Source: Rhodospirillaceae bacterium (GTDB lineage: Bacteria > Pseudomonadota > Alphaproteobacteria > Rhodospirillales > UBA2165). From it: 34,154 bases of DNA. Position numbers and translations under genes: made by a program. Where the stretch lies: NCBI GenBank assembly GCA_018674495.1, contig JABHAA010000012.1:1-34154 (forward strand), written 5' to 3'. Of this stretch, positions 1 through 8,575 are shown one piece after another; positions within the stretch are counted from its first letter, which is position 1, and each line of letters starts with the position of its first letter. The notes beneath the pieces were generated by a model. That model made no database searches. It was not told where the DNA came from and was given only the letters and a program-made list of their open reading frames with translations.

Positions 1-707
1 GATTTTAGGAAAGTTTCCCGGAACCCGCCATCTTCCCAGGACTTTGCCCCGGCAAAAACATGGAAGAGCCAGCTCCAGGTGATGATGCGCATGGCCGCTT
101 CCATGGCGATGCCCCAATTGACGCCCCGGCCATAAGGGTTGTCGGCAATCCAGTCGGCAATCATCCGGCCCGCGAATTCCGCACAGCGTTCGTCGCCGCT
201 AGTGACGTAGTGCTGGCCGACGGGGATTAGCCATTGCATGCGCGACATTTCCCACGGCAGCTTGACGTCGCTCGCCTCGGAGAGCGCGTTCAAATCCAGA
301 TCGCGAAAATAGTCTGCGGGCCAGCGGTGACCGGACACAAAATCCAACGACCAATCCGGCGGCAGTGTCTTATCACCGCGTTTGTGGCCAAAAATATCTA
401 TCTCGCCGTTCATTATTCGCGAAGCGGCCGCCGCGACGCGCTCAGCCTCACTCTTGTGTCGTTCGGCCATCTGGGTGCCGTCGCTCGGCTTGGTGATGGC
501 AGGAAACGGGCGCGCCGCCAACTGTTGCCACAACGCATCGATGTCCGGCGCACCGAACAGCCGGGCGAACACGGCCCCTGTTAGCTTGGCCGCCGGCGGC
601 GCCCGATACCGGTCTGGCCAGGCCACAGCTTCCTGAACGAGACGGCGCATGATCTCGCCCGACGGCCGGTGCACGGCGCGCAACGCCCTTTGCAGCCAAA
701 TTCCCAT
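1..707 (-). CDS. Heparinase II/III-like protein, N-terminal part (partial)
   Basis: The reading frame opens with ATG at 707 and stays open for 235 codons to the window edge, so the C-terminal part is missing. The start has an AAGG Shine-Dalgarno stretch about 8 bases upstream. The protein begins MGIWLQRALRAV; further in are a region with paired Trp/Asp residues (SGHRWPADYF, about residue 133) and NWGIAMEAAMR (about residue 205). This pattern is typical of the alpha-helical N-terminal domain of heparinase II/III-family proteins, which often sit in exopolysaccharide or capsule clusters and cleave uronate-containing polysaccharides. The catalytic beta-sheet domain would lie outside the window, so the substrate cannot be judged. 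It is divergent from the aldo/keto reductase gene, with only 48 bases between them. No signal peptide is visible. Confidence 0.8.
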   Translation of the reverse strand, partial: MGIWLQRALRAVHRPSGEIMRRLVQEAVAWPDRYRAPPAAKLTGAVFARLFGAPDIDALWQQLAARPFPAITKPSDGTQMAERHKSEAERVAAAASRIMNGEIDIFGHKRGDKTLPPDWSLDFVSGHRWPADYFRDLDLNALSEASDVKLPWEMSRMQWLIPVGQHYVTSGDERCAEFAGRMIADWIADNPYGRGVNWGIAMEAAMRIITWSWLFHVFAGAKSWEDGGFRETFLK

Positions 708-755
708 CCGCTACCTTTAAGCTTCCAATAATCTATCCAAACGGTACCGCCGAAT

Positions 756-1583
756 ATGCTGACACGATTCGTCCCGTCAACAAAAGAACCACTGCCAGTG
801 ATCGGGCTCGGCACGTTTCGCGCCTTTGACACCAAGCTCGGGCCCGGCAACCGAGATGCGCTGACAGAGGTACTGCGGCTCTTTTTTGAAGCCGGTGGGA
901 GCCTGATCGATACCTCGCCCATGTATGGCCGCGCCGAGGCGGTCATCGGTGAATTGCTGGACGGCGCGTCATTTCAGAATCAGGCGTTCCTGGCCACCAA
1001 GGTCTGGACCAGTGGCAGACGGCGCGGAATCCGCCAAATGCAGGACTCGCTCGCCAAATTGCGGCGCCCGAGCGTCCGGCTGATGCAGGTCCACAATCTG
1101 GTTGATTGCGAGACCCAACTCGAAACCCTTCGCGCCTGGAAGCAGGACGGGCGCATCGATTATATCGGCATCACCCATTACACGAGCTCGGCATTCGCCG
1201 AGTTGGCGGATTTGCTGAAATCCCACCCCGATATCGATTTCAGCCAATTTCCCTACTCCATCGCGGCACGCCGGGCGGAGGATTATTTTCTAGATCTTTG
1301 CGCCGACACCGGCACTGCGACCCTGATCAACCGGCCGTTCGAGCAGGACGGATTGTTCGGACGGGTGCACGGCGCGCCATTGCCTTCCTGGGCCGGGGAA
1401 TTGGGGATCACCGGATGGGGGCCATTCTTCCTCAAATATCTATTGTCCTTCGATGCCGTCACCTGCCTGATACCGGCGACCAGCAATCCAGACCACATGC
1501 GCGCCAATCTGGCTGCCGGAACCGGTTCGATGCCCGATGCAGCCATGCGCCGGCGCATGAGCCAATTGCTCGACAGCCTATGA
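756..1583 (+). CDS. Aldo/keto reductase family oxidoreductase
   Basis: 275 residues. The catalytic tetrad of NAD(P)H-dependent aldo/keto reductases is complete: Asp52 and Tyr57 in LIDTSPMYGRAE, Lys82 in ATKVW and His113 in MQVHNL. The C-terminal part carries the cofactor-binding IPATSNPDHM stretch (usual form IPGT). The protein would reduce an aldehyde or ketone to an alcohol in the cytoplasm; the substrate cannot be told. The N-terminal VIGLGTF matches the usual first strand. The Shine-Dalgarno site is weak. The stop codon overlaps the start of the MATE exporter gene (ATGA at 1580-1583), so the two are probably translationally coupled. Confidence 0.9.
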   Translation: MLTRFVPSTKEPLPVIGLGTFRAFDTKLGPGNRDALTEVLRLFFEAGGSLIDTSPMYGRAEAVIGELLDGASFQNQAFLATKVWTSGRRRGIRQMQDSLAKLRRPSVRLMQVHNLVDCETQLETLRAWKQDGRIDYIGITHYTSSAFAELADLLKSHPDIDFSQFPYSIAARRAEDYFLDLCADTGTATLINRPFEQDGLFGRVHGAPLPSWAGELGITGWGPFFLKYLLSFDAVTCLIPATSNPDHMRANLAAGTGSMPDAAMRRRMSQLLDSL

Positions 1584-2917
1584 GCCCCTCCCTGCCCCGC
1601 CCTACCAAAAGCGATCACAAGCAGGTTTGGCATCTGGCGGCACCGTCGATCATCGCCAATCTGTCGGTGCCGCTGCTGGGCGCCGTTGATACCGCCGTCA
1701 TCGGCCATCTCGATCAGTCCTATTATCTTGGCGCCGTGGCCATCGGCGCGGTCATCTTTCATTTTATCTACTGGGGGTTTGGGTTCCTCCGCATGGGAAC
1801 CACCGGGCTCACCGCGCAAGCCCTTGGCGCCCGCGAATTTGGCGAGGTGCGGGCGATCTTCTATCGGGCGCTGGCCTTGGGTACCGCCATCGCCCTGGTC
1901 ATCTGGCTGGTGCAAACCCCGGTGCTGTGGCTGGCAACTACACTCTTTGAAGCCTCAGCCCAAATCGAGACCTTGGCCGGCACATATTTCCACGTCCGCA
2001 TTTGGAGCGCGCCGGCAGTGCTTGCCAACTATTGCCTGATCGGATGGTTCATCGGCATCGGCAATACCCGCGCCGCACTTCTGCTTCAGGTTTGGATGAA
2101 CGGGCTCAACATCGCTCTCGATCTCTTGTTCGTGATGGGATTTGGATGGGACGTGGCCGGGGTCGCGGCGGCGACGGTGATCTCGGAATATGCCGCCGTT
2201 GGCGCCGGCCTTTTGCTGTTTCGCCGCGCCGCTCGATCCATGGACGCGGGCGGCGAGCGACCGACAATTTTCGACGCGGGCAAAATCAAGCGCATGATGT
2301 TTATCAATCTGGATATCTTCATCCGCACTTTTTGCCTGATCTTCGCCTTTTCCTTCTTCACCTCCCAGGCCGCCAAGATGGACGACGACATATTGGCTGC
2401 GAACGCGGTGTTGATCCAGTTCCAGCATTTCCTGTCGTTCGGGCTGGATGGCTTCGCCCATGCGGCCGAGGCCCTGGTCGGCGCCGCCATTGGCGCCGGC
2501 AGCCGAGCGCGATTGCGGGCCGCGGTGGTTACCGCCGGCATCTGGGCGCTGGCCGTCGCCGCGCTCTATACGATCATCTATGCGGGCCTCGGCTCATTTA
2601 TTATTGGGGCGCTGACCGGCATCGAAATCGTTCGTGCCGGCGCCAATGAATATCTGGTCTGGCTGATGATCTCGCCGATCGTTTCGGTCTGGTCGTTCCT
2701 ACTCGATGGTATCTTCATCGGCGCCACGCGCACCGCCGAGATGCGCAACGCCATGCTAATCTCTCTGGCGGTATTTCTGGCGGCGGTATTTGTACTGCAA
2801 CCGATATACGGAAACCATGGCCTGTGGCTGTCGCTGATGCTGTTCATGGTCGCACGCGCCATCACTCTTGGCGCTTATTACCCAAGGCTGGAACGCCGCG
2901 CAGGTTTCAAAGACTGA
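1580..2917 (+). CDS. MATE family efflux transporter (DinF-like)
   Basis: 445 residues starting at ATG 1580 (MSPSLPRPTKSD). The frame is open further upstream, but that part lies inside the aldo/keto reductase gene, and the ATGA overlap makes 1580 the natural start. The sequence is almost wholly hydrophobic with about 12 predicted membrane helices, and the N-terminal half has the MATE signature region (HLAAPSIIANLSVPLLGAVD, then GFLRMGTTGLTAQALGA). MATE proteins export cationic or amphipathic compounds by Na+ or H+ antiport, and the DinF branch is the nearest fit to the N-terminal motifs. Coupling to an aldo/keto reductase may mean that a reduced or toxic product is exported, but that is inference. 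Confidence 0.9.
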   Translation: MSPSLPRPTKSDHKQVWHLAAPSIIANLSVPLLGAVDTAVIGHLDQSYYLGAVAIGAVIFHFIYWGFGFLRMGTTGLTAQALGAREFGEVRAIFYRALALGTAIALVIWLVQTPVLWLATTLFEASAQIETLAGTYFHVRIWSAPAVLANYCLIGWFIGIGNTRAALLLQVWMNGLNIALDLLFVMGFGWDVAGVAAATVISEYAAVGAGLLLFRRAARSMDAGGERPTIFDAGKIKRMMFINLDIFIRTFCLIFAFSFFTSQAAKMDDDILAANAVLIQFQHFLSFGLDGFAHAAEALVGAAIGAGSRARLRAAVVTAGIWALAVAALYTIIYAGLGSFIIGALTGIEIVRAGANEYLVWLMISPIVSVWSFLLDGIFIGATRTAEMRNAMLISLAVFLAAVFVLQPIYGNHGLWLSLMLFMVARAITLGAYYPRLERRAGFKD

Positions 2918-3031
2918 TGCTCAGCCGATTTCGAGGGGCACCCGGCTTTGGCGGTAATTATGCTTTCTTAAACGCGAAGTTGGCTTTAAAGCTGAAGCAA
3001 CGAATTTATTAAAAAGTCACAGGGGAATTTC

Positions 3032-3655
3032 ATGATCTACGAAGTCCGCACCTACGATCTCCATCCAAGATCGCTGCCCGAGGTGATCAGGCGCTTTGGC
3101 GAAGGCTATGGGGAGCGCAAGACACTGTCCGAGATGGCCGGGTTTTTCTATTCCGAGATCGGCCCCCTCAATCAGATCGTGCATATCTGGCCCTACGAAG
3201 ATTTAAGTGAACGCGACCGGGTGCGCAAAGAATCCTTAAGCCTCAAAGGCTGGCCGCCGGGCATCGCCGAATACATCATCCGCCAGACCGTCGAAATTTA
3301 TAATCCCTGGCCCATCTCGCCGGTATTGGAGGCAGGAGATTTCGGCCCCTTCTACGAATTTCGAAGTTATCTGGTGACTATCGGCCAGATGCGCGAATAC
3401 CGGTCGCGCTGGGATACGGCGTTGCCTGAGCGCGCCAAGCATTCACCAGTTTCGGTTGTCATGGAATGTGATATCGGGACGGCCAGCAAGATCATGCATA
3501 TCTGGCCTTACAAAACCCTGGATGAGCGCACCAAAGTCAGAAAGCATGTAGAGGACACCGGCGTCTGGCCGCCGAAGGGCGATCCAATTTTGAAGATATT
3601 GGATTTGCAAGAAAACAAAATCATGCTGCCGGCAAGCTTCTCGCCGATGCAGTAG
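3032..3655 (+). CDS. NIPSNAP family protein (two tandem domains)
   Basis: 207 residues with a good ribosome binding site (AGGGGAATTTC before ATG). It contains two copies of the NIPSNAP (dimeric alpha-beta barrel) fold. The first begins MIYEVRTYDLHP and ends around HIWPYEDLSERDRVRKES (about residues 1-70). The second begins FYEFRSYLVTIGQM and ends HIWPYKTLDERTKVRKHV (about residues 107-175). The repeated HIWPY and following D-ER--VRK make the duplication plain. NIPSNAP proteins have no firmly known enzymatic role in bacteria and often lie near catabolic genes. Likely cytoplasmic. It stands alone, 114 bases after the MATE gene. Confidence 0.88.
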   Translation: MIYEVRTYDLHPRSLPEVIRRFGEGYGERKTLSEMAGFFYSEIGPLNQIVHIWPYEDLSERDRVRKESLSLKGWPPGIAEYIIRQTVEIYNPWPISPVLEAGDFGPFYEFRSYLVTIGQMREYRSRWDTALPERAKHSPVSVVMECDIGTASKIMHIWPYKTLDERTKVRKHVEDTGVWPPKGDPILKILDLQENKIMLPASFSPMQ

Positions 3656-3681
3656 TCCGATGCCGGCGGCGCCAGCCGGTA

Positions 3682-3894
3682 TCAGTGGGCGACCAAAGTC
3701 CTTGGCAGCATGGTTCGGATGCGCGCCAGATGATTTGCGTCGGGATCATGTTTGCGCCAGCGCTCGTGCTCGGCGAAAGCATGTTTGTAGGCTTCGGATT
3801 TTGTGCCGTGAATTCCCATGACCTGATGGCAATTGGCCGCATCGGTCACAACCCAATTTTTGTCGGCACCTTCATAATGCACTGAATAACGCAT
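3682..3894 (-). CDS. Small protein of unknown function (70 aa)
   Basis: 70 residues beginning MRYSVHYEGADKNWVV. I do not recognise the family. The start has a strong AGGGAG Shine-Dalgarno site 8 bases upstream, and composition is that of a soluble, slightly basic protein rich in His and Ala (KHAFAEHERWRKHDPDANH). The first half reads like a small beta-sheet domain of the DUF2188 kind (a strand, DAANCHQVMG, then a charged helix), but I cannot confirm that. It converges on the NIPSNAP gene with 26 bases between stops. A second reading frame (3621-3842) overlaps it and lacks these features. Confidence 0.6.
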   Translation of the reverse strand: MRYSVHYEGADKNWVVTDAANCHQVMGIHGTKSEAYKHAFAEHERWRKHDPDANHLARIRTMLPRTLVAH

Positions 3895-3957
3895 TCTGCG
3901 GACTCCCTAATGGGTGATAGGGAAACCTAGGCCGAGAAGATTTAGAAATTATGAATT

Positions 3958-4617
3958 CTAGCGCCCATGTCGGTCGAGGGCCCAATCGCTGGTATTGGGA
4001 CTCACCTTGGCGTCGGATTTGCTGGGCACAAAGCGCAGCGCGAATAGTTTCAGGCCGCGAACGATCCTTGTCATCAGCCAGATAGTCAGAACCAGAAGAC
4101 CTGCGAACAGGAAGAAAAACGCCACCGGCTTGAAGAGCATGAAGACCAGGATGAAGGCAACCAGCACGTCTTCGGCCACCGATGCCAATAGATTTGTGAT
4201 TGGCTCGGGCGAGGTGTTGAGGATCATCCGCGAGCCCGATTTCGTGGCGTGGCTCAATGCTGCCAGCACCCCACCACCGGCCAGCGATACGGCGAAATGG
4301 ACATCGGGCGCCAATCCCGACTGGATGCCCTCAAGCGCCGCCACCGCCAGAAAAGAGCCGCCTGGAATTCGAATGAACGTATGCAAGATATCCCAAAGAG
4401 TATCGAAGCCCGGAATTTTATCGGCAAAGAACTCGACGATGTAGAGCGCCCCGGCGGCGGTGAGCACGTAGGGGCTGCTCAAAACCTGTAGACCCGCAGG
4501 CAATTCCGTGAGACCGAAAAATTGCAGCGCGCCGAGCACGAAGGCGACCCCATAAAGGTTGAAGCCGCTCATGAACGAAGCGCCAAGAGCCAAGGCCAAG
4601 GTTTCGACAATACCCAC
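3958..4617 (-). CDS. DUF4126 domain-containing membrane protein
   Basis: 219 residues from a GTG start at 4617, with GGGG about 10 bases upstream. The sequence has five to six hydrophobic segments and the DUF4126 features: a Gly/Phe-rich first helix (LGASFMSGFNLYGVAF), a central VEFFADKIPGFDTLWD stretch (about residue 60) and an SLAGGGVLAALSHATKSGSR segment (about residue 110). The family is of unknown function and sits in the inner membrane. The C-terminal 25 residues are charged and likely cytoplasmic. It is divergent from the aminotransferase gene across a 216-base gap that holds a promoter for the latter. Confidence 0.85.
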   Translation of the reverse strand: MGIVETLALALGASFMSGFNLYGVAFVLGALQFFGLTELPAGLQVLSSPYVLTAAGALYIVEFFADKIPGFDTLWDILHTFIRIPGGSFLAVAALEGIQSGLAPDVHFAVSLAGGGVLAALSHATKSGSRMILNTSPEPITNLLASVAEDVLVAFILVFMLFKPVAFFFLFAGLLVLTIWLMTRIVRGLKLFALRFVPSKSDAKVSPNTSDWALDRHGR

Positions 4618-4767
4618 TGTGCAGCCCCATTTTGGCCAGCGGAAGGTCTTTAATGCCTTCGGATCAGGCCATCCCTCAATTGCAAAAATTTTACTCCGAG
4701 TACGGGTAATCGCAAAGGATTAATTCGCCAAGATATCCACAGGTTTTCCACGTTCTCGAAACCTCAA

Positions 4768-4796
4768 TTGACAATCGCAGCGGAACAACTTCTAGT
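4768..4796 (+). promoter_or_regulatory. Sigma70-like promoter of the aminotransferase gene
   Basis: A perfect TTGACA (-35) at 4768-4773 is followed after exactly 17 bases by TCTAGT (-10, 4 of 6 consensus positions) at 4791-4796. Transcription would begin near 4803, about 30 bases ahead of the preferred start codon at 4834. This also argues against translation from the TTG at 4768, which lies inside the -35 box. Confidence 0.55.
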
Positions 4797-4833
4797 TCAA
4801 TTATCAATTTCAACTCGAAGAATGAGACCGCCG

Positions 4834-6153
4834 ATGGACACCCCAATTCCCAACGATTTAGGCGCCTTTTGGATGCCATTCAGCGCCAACCGGCAATTCA
4901 AAGCGGCGCCGCGTCTGCTCACCGGCGCCAAGGACATGCACTATCGCAGCGCGAATGGCCGCAAAATTCTGGACGGCACGGCGGGACTTTGGTGCGTCAA
5001 TGCCGGTCACGGCAGGCCTGAGATCACCAAAGCCATCCAGGACCAGGCCGGCGAGATGGACTATGCGCCGCCGTTCCAGATGGGTCACCCGAAGGCGTTC
5101 GAGTTGGCGGCGCGCCTAACCGCCATGGCACCAGATCCTCTGAACCACGCTTTTTTCACCAATTCCGGCTCCGAAGCGGTGGATACAGCCTTGAAGATCG
5201 CGCTGGCCTATCATAGCCGGAGCGGCGCACCTGGCCGCCGCCGCCTGATCGGGCGGGCACGCGGGTATCACGGCGCCGGCTTCGGCGGTATTTCGGTCGG
5301 CGGGATCTCACCCAACCGCACCAATTTCGGTGGCTTGCTTCCAGAAGTCGATCACCTGGCTCATACCCACAATCTCGAACAAAATGCATTTTCCCGTGGT
5401 CAGCCTGACTGGGGCGGGCATCTGGCGGAAGAGCTGAACGATCTGGTGGCCTTGCACGGGCCGGGCGCCATCGCCGCAGTCATCGTCGAGCCGATGGCCG
5501 GGTCCACCGGCGTGCTAGTGCCGCCCAAGGGTTATTTGGAACGATTACGCGCCATATGCGATGCGCACGGCATCCTGTTGATATTCGATGAGGTGATTAC
5601 CGGCTTTGGGCGGCTTGGCGCCAGCTTCGCGGCGGCGCGCTTTGGCGTGACACCCGACATCATGACCCTGGCCAAGGGCCTGACCAATGCGGCGGTACCC
5701 ATGGGCGCGGTTTTGGTGAGCGGTGAAATTTTTGACACCTTCATGGATGGCCCCGATAACATCATCGAATTGTTCCACGGCTACACCTATTCGAGCCATC
5801 CGCTGGCTTGCGCTGCCGGGCTGGCGACGCTGGCGCTGTACGAGAAAGAAAACCTTTTCGAACGGGCGGCGAGCCTGGAAAGCTATTGGCAGAGCGCGGT
5901 GCATGGTTTGCAAGGGTTGGAAAATGTCATCGATATTCGTGATATCGGCCTGACCGCCGGCATTGAGATGGCACCCCGGGACGGTGCGCCTGGCATGCGA
6001 GGGTACGAGGCGTTGGTGGCATGTTTCGAGGCCGGCGCCCTGGTCCGGGTCACCGGCGATACAATCGCCCTGTCGCCGCCATTAATTATCGCGGAGACAC
6101 AAATTGACGAACTGCTGACTATTGTCGCCAGCGCAATTGAGAACATAAGCTAA
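4834..6153 (+). CDS. Class III aminotransferase, omega-amino acid:pyruvate type
   Basis: 439 residues from ATG 4834 (MDTPIPNDLGAFWMPF). The family usually begins with this ND-L-AFWMPF-ANRQFK stretch, so 4834 is preferred over ATG 4822 and the upstream TTG. PLP-binding features are present: the NSGSEAVDTALK helix, FDEVITGFGRLG with the PLP-pyridine Asp, and the Schiff-base Lys in TLAKGLTNAAVPMGA. The protein would transfer an amino group from an omega-amino acid such as beta-alanine, or from an amine, to pyruvate. The next gene is an amino acid-type ABC importer on the same strand, 147 bases away, so the aminotransferase may act on its imported substrate. Exact substrate is not readable from sequence. 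Confidence 0.9.
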   Translation: MDTPIPNDLGAFWMPFSANRQFKAAPRLLTGAKDMHYRSANGRKILDGTAGLWCVNAGHGRPEITKAIQDQAGEMDYAPPFQMGHPKAFELAARLTAMAPDPLNHAFFTNSGSEAVDTALKIALAYHSRSGAPGRRRLIGRARGYHGAGFGGISVGGISPNRTNFGGLLPEVDHLAHTHNLEQNAFSRGQPDWGGHLAEELNDLVALHGPGAIAAVIVEPMAGSTGVLVPPKGYLERLRAICDAHGILLIFDEVITGFGRLGASFAAARFGVTPDIMTLAKGLTNAAVPMGAVLVSGEIFDTFMDGPDNIIELFHGYTYSSHPLACAAGLATLALYEKENLFERAASLESYWQSAVHGLQGLENVIDIRDIGLTAGIEMAPRDGAPGMRGYEALVACFEAGALVRVTGDTIALSPPLIIAETQIDELLTIVASAIENIS

Positions 6154-6300
6154 GTACTGGTATTCATTTACAATATCCTTCCGTCGATATCGGATCATTC
6201 CCTATTGCCAAAATTTTCTTTCGGCGGCATAGTTTGGGCTCGAAAGTCCCGTATTGGGATATAACAGACAAATTTTTTAGATGAACTTTGGGAGGTCATC

Positions 6301-7542
6301 GTGAAACATCATCTTAGATATTCTTATTTATTTGCGAGTGCCGCTGTTGCGGTGATTATGGCGTCGACCCCGGTTGATGCGCGCGTCGATGGTGACACCA
6401 TCACGCTTGGTTCCGCCATTTCATTTTCCGGCAAATATTCCACCAATGGTGTGCATGCCTCGAACGGCTATAATCTGGCGGTCAAAATGATCAATGCAGC
6501 CGGCGGCGTGATGGTCGGCGGCAAAAGCTACAAGCTTAAGATCAAATATTACGACGACGAATCGACCCCGCTGCGCACCGCCCAACTTGGCGAACGCCTA
6601 ATCAAGCAGGACAAGATTCAATTCCTGTTGGGCCCTTACTCCTCGGCCACCACCAAGGCGATGGCGCCGATTACCGAGAAATATAATATCCCGATGGTCG
6701 AAGCCGAAGGCGCGGCGCGCTCGCTGTTCACGCAAGGCTACAAGAATTTGTTCGCGGTGCTGTCCACCTCCGAGCAGTATCTAGCCCCCGTGATTGACGT
6801 TGCAGCCGCGATAGCCAAGAAAGCCGGCAAAGATCCCTCCAAGATCAAAGTCGCCATGGCGTTCGAAAACGATCCCTTCTCGCTGGATGTGCGCGCAGGC
6901 GTGGTAACGGCGGCCAAAAAATACGGCATGAATATCGTCATCGATGACAAGCTGCCGCGTGATTTGTCGGACATGTCCTCGACCCTGACCAAGGTGCGGG
7001 CCTTGAAACCAGATGTCTTGGTTGTCTCCGGTCACTCCAAGGGCGCGGCAACGGCTGCCAGGCAGATCAAGGAGCTGAAGATCAACGTGCCGATGATTGC
7101 CATGACCCATTGCGAAGCGGCCAAGGTGATCAAGAAGTTTGGCGCTTCTACCAATGGCTTCCTATGCCCGACCCAGTGGGGCGAGACGCTTTCCTATAAG
7201 GACAAATTGTTCGGCTCGGCAGCCGAATATGACAAGCTGTTCAAGAGCACGTATGACGGATACAAGAACGTGCCCTATCAGGCCGCCCAGGCTTCGGCCG
7301 CGGTGATGGTCTGGAAAGCGGCGTTCGAAAAAGCCAATTCGTTCAATGTAGACAAGGTCCGGGCGGCGCTTGCGTCGACCGACATGAAAACCTTCTACGG
7401 CGCCATTAAATTTTCGAAAGCCGGTAACAATATCGCCAAACCGATGGTGTTGCGTCAAATCCAGAACGGTAATCTTAAAATTGTTGCGCCGCTGAAATGG
7501 GCTTCGGACTCGGTTCAGCATCCGCGTATGGTCGGTAAATAG
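6301..7542 (+). CDS. Branched-chain amino acid-type ABC transporter, substrate-binding protein
   Basis: 413 residues from a GTG start with a strong GGGAGG site 8 bases upstream. An N-terminal signal peptide is visible: positive start (MKHHLR), hydrophobic core, probable cleavage after VDA near residue 27. The mature part opens with DTITLGSAISFSGKYS and has the type I periplasmic binding fold typical of LivJ/LivK, amide and urea binding proteins (FLLGPYSSATTKAMAPITEKYNIPMVEAEGA). It captures the substrate in the periplasm for the permeases encoded downstream. The family binds many ligands, including branched-chain amino acids, amides and aromatic acids, so the real ligand is open. It heads the transport gene set and is followed by a strong hairpin. 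Confidence 0.92.
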   Translation: MKHHLRYSYLFASAAVAVIMASTPVDARVDGDTITLGSAISFSGKYSTNGVHASNGYNLAVKMINAAGGVMVGGKSYKLKIKYYDDESTPLRTAQLGERLIKQDKIQFLLGPYSSATTKAMAPITEKYNIPMVEAEGAARSLFTQGYKNLFAVLSTSEQYLAPVIDVAAAIAKKAGKDPSKIKVAMAFENDPFSLDVRAGVVTAAKKYGMNIVIDDKLPRDLSDMSSTLTKVRALKPDVLVVSGHSKGAATAARQIKELKINVPMIAMTHCEAAKVIKKFGASTNGFLCPTQWGETLSYKDKLFGSAAEYDKLFKSTYDGYKNVPYQAAQASAAVMVWKAAFEKANSFNVDKVRAALASTDMKTFYGAIKFSKAGNNIAKPMVLRQIQNGNLKIVAPLKWASDSVQHPRMVGK

Positions 7543-7578
7543 TCCAAAAGGATCGATTACCTTTGCCAAGCATAATAT

Positions 7579-7616
7579 CCCGCCCCCATTGGACCAGTGG
7601 GGGCGGGGTTTTCTTT
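7579..7616 (+). terminator. Rho-independent hairpin between binding-protein and permease genes
   Basis: A perfect 10-bp stem (CCCGCCCCCA at 7579-7588 and TGGGGGCGGG at 7598-7607) closes a 9-base loop and is followed by GTTTTCTTT. It lies 36 bases after the binding-protein stop and 43 bases before the permease start. In ABC import operons such a hairpin usually lets a fraction of transcripts through and protects the 3' end of the abundant binding-protein message. The frame is open through it from 7597, which argues against the early ATG there as the permease start. Confidence 0.8.
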
Positions 7617-7659
7617 CCTGCATGGTCGGCATTTCAGCCACGGGGTTTTAGGAAAGTTC

Positions 7660-8562
7660 ATGGATAATATTTCATTGCTGGTCCAAACGGCGCCTGTTCT
7701 CAATTTCCAATTGTTGCTGGATGGTTTGCTGATCGGTGCCATCTTCGCCCTTGCCGGATATGGCCTGGCCCTGGTTTGGGGCGTGATGAACGTCAAGAAT
7801 TTGGCGCAGGGGGATTTCGTCATGATGGGCGGCTACATCGCCTGGTTCATGACCTCGTTCGGCATCCACCCTTTCGTTGGCCTGCCGATCGCAATTGTCC
7901 TGATGTTCGGATTTGGCTGGGCCATGTATCTGTTGATCATCCGCCACGTCATCGGGCGCGATTTGTTTACATCCCTGCTGGCGACTTTTGGGCTGGCCCT
8001 GGTAATCCAGCAGCTTCTGAATTTGGCGTTCGGGCCCGAAGTTCAGGTGGTGGAATCGGGCTTTAAAATACGATCGGCGCTGGACGGCATGCTGACCGTC
8101 GCCGACATCAAGCTGGTGGCACTTTTATTGGCGGCCGTGCTTGCGATTATGATTGTCCTGTTCATGAAGCGCAGCCGCATGGGTCAGGCCATTCGCGCCA
8201 CGGCCCAGGATCCGAGGGCGGCGCGTGTGATGGGCATCGATACCGAGAACGTATATGCGTTTACCTACGCGCTGAACGCCGCTATCTGCGGTGCCGCCGG
8301 CGTGCTGATCTCGATGATCTGGGTGATCCAGCCGTTCTTCGGCATCAGCTATTCGATCCGGGCATTCGTAATCGTCACCGCCGCCGGGCTTGGCAACTTA
8401 CCCGGTGTGATACTCGCTGGCCTTGGCCTAGGCGTCGTCGAGCAATATGGCGGGTTCATTCTAGGCGCGGAATTGCAACAATTTACGGTTCTCGCAATGC
8501 TGTTGCTCGTTCTGATATGGCGTCAGCTCGAACAGAAGCGGCATCGTCAGGCACTACAGTGA
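7660..8562 (+). CDS. livH: Branched-chain amino acid-type ABC transporter permease (LivH family)
   Basis: 300 residues from ATG 7660 (MDNISLLVQTAPV), preceded by AGGAAAG; an ATG at 7597 in frame would lie within the terminator hairpin and is rejected. About eight membrane helices, with the LivH-type motifs GLLIGAIFALAGYGLALVWG near residue 21 and a cytoplasmic loop KRSRMGQAIRATAQDPRAAR (about residue 171) that fits the EAA-like coupling region contacting the ATPases. It forms the inner-membrane channel together with the next gene product. Substrate not determinable; the symbol denotes family membership. Confidence 0.9.
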   Translation: MDNISLLVQTAPVLNFQLLLDGLLIGAIFALAGYGLALVWGVMNVKNLAQGDFVMMGGYIAWFMTSFGIHPFVGLPIAIVLMFGFGWAMYLLIIRHVIGRDLFTSLLATFGLALVIQQLLNLAFGPEVQVVESGFKIRSALDGMLTVADIKLVALLLAAVLAIMIVLFMKRSRMGQAIRATAQDPRAARVMGIDTENVYAFTYALNAAICGAAGVLISMIWVIQPFFGISYSIRAFVIVTAAGLGNLPGVILAGLGLGVVEQYGGFILGAELQQFTVLAMLLLVLIWRQLEQKRHRQALQ

Positions 8563-8575
8563 GCGAGCTCGGGCA

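Noticed and set aside
1283..1915. 210-codon minus-strand frame
   Set aside because: Spans the aldo/keto reductase-MATE junction in antisense; no motif.
2002..2649. 215-codon open frame in another plus-strand frame
   Set aside because: Arg-rich shadow inside the MATE gene.
7597..7659. In-frame ATG start for the LivH-type permease at 7597
   Set aside because: It sits within the terminator hairpin and lacks a ribosome site; ATG 7660 has AGGAAAG.
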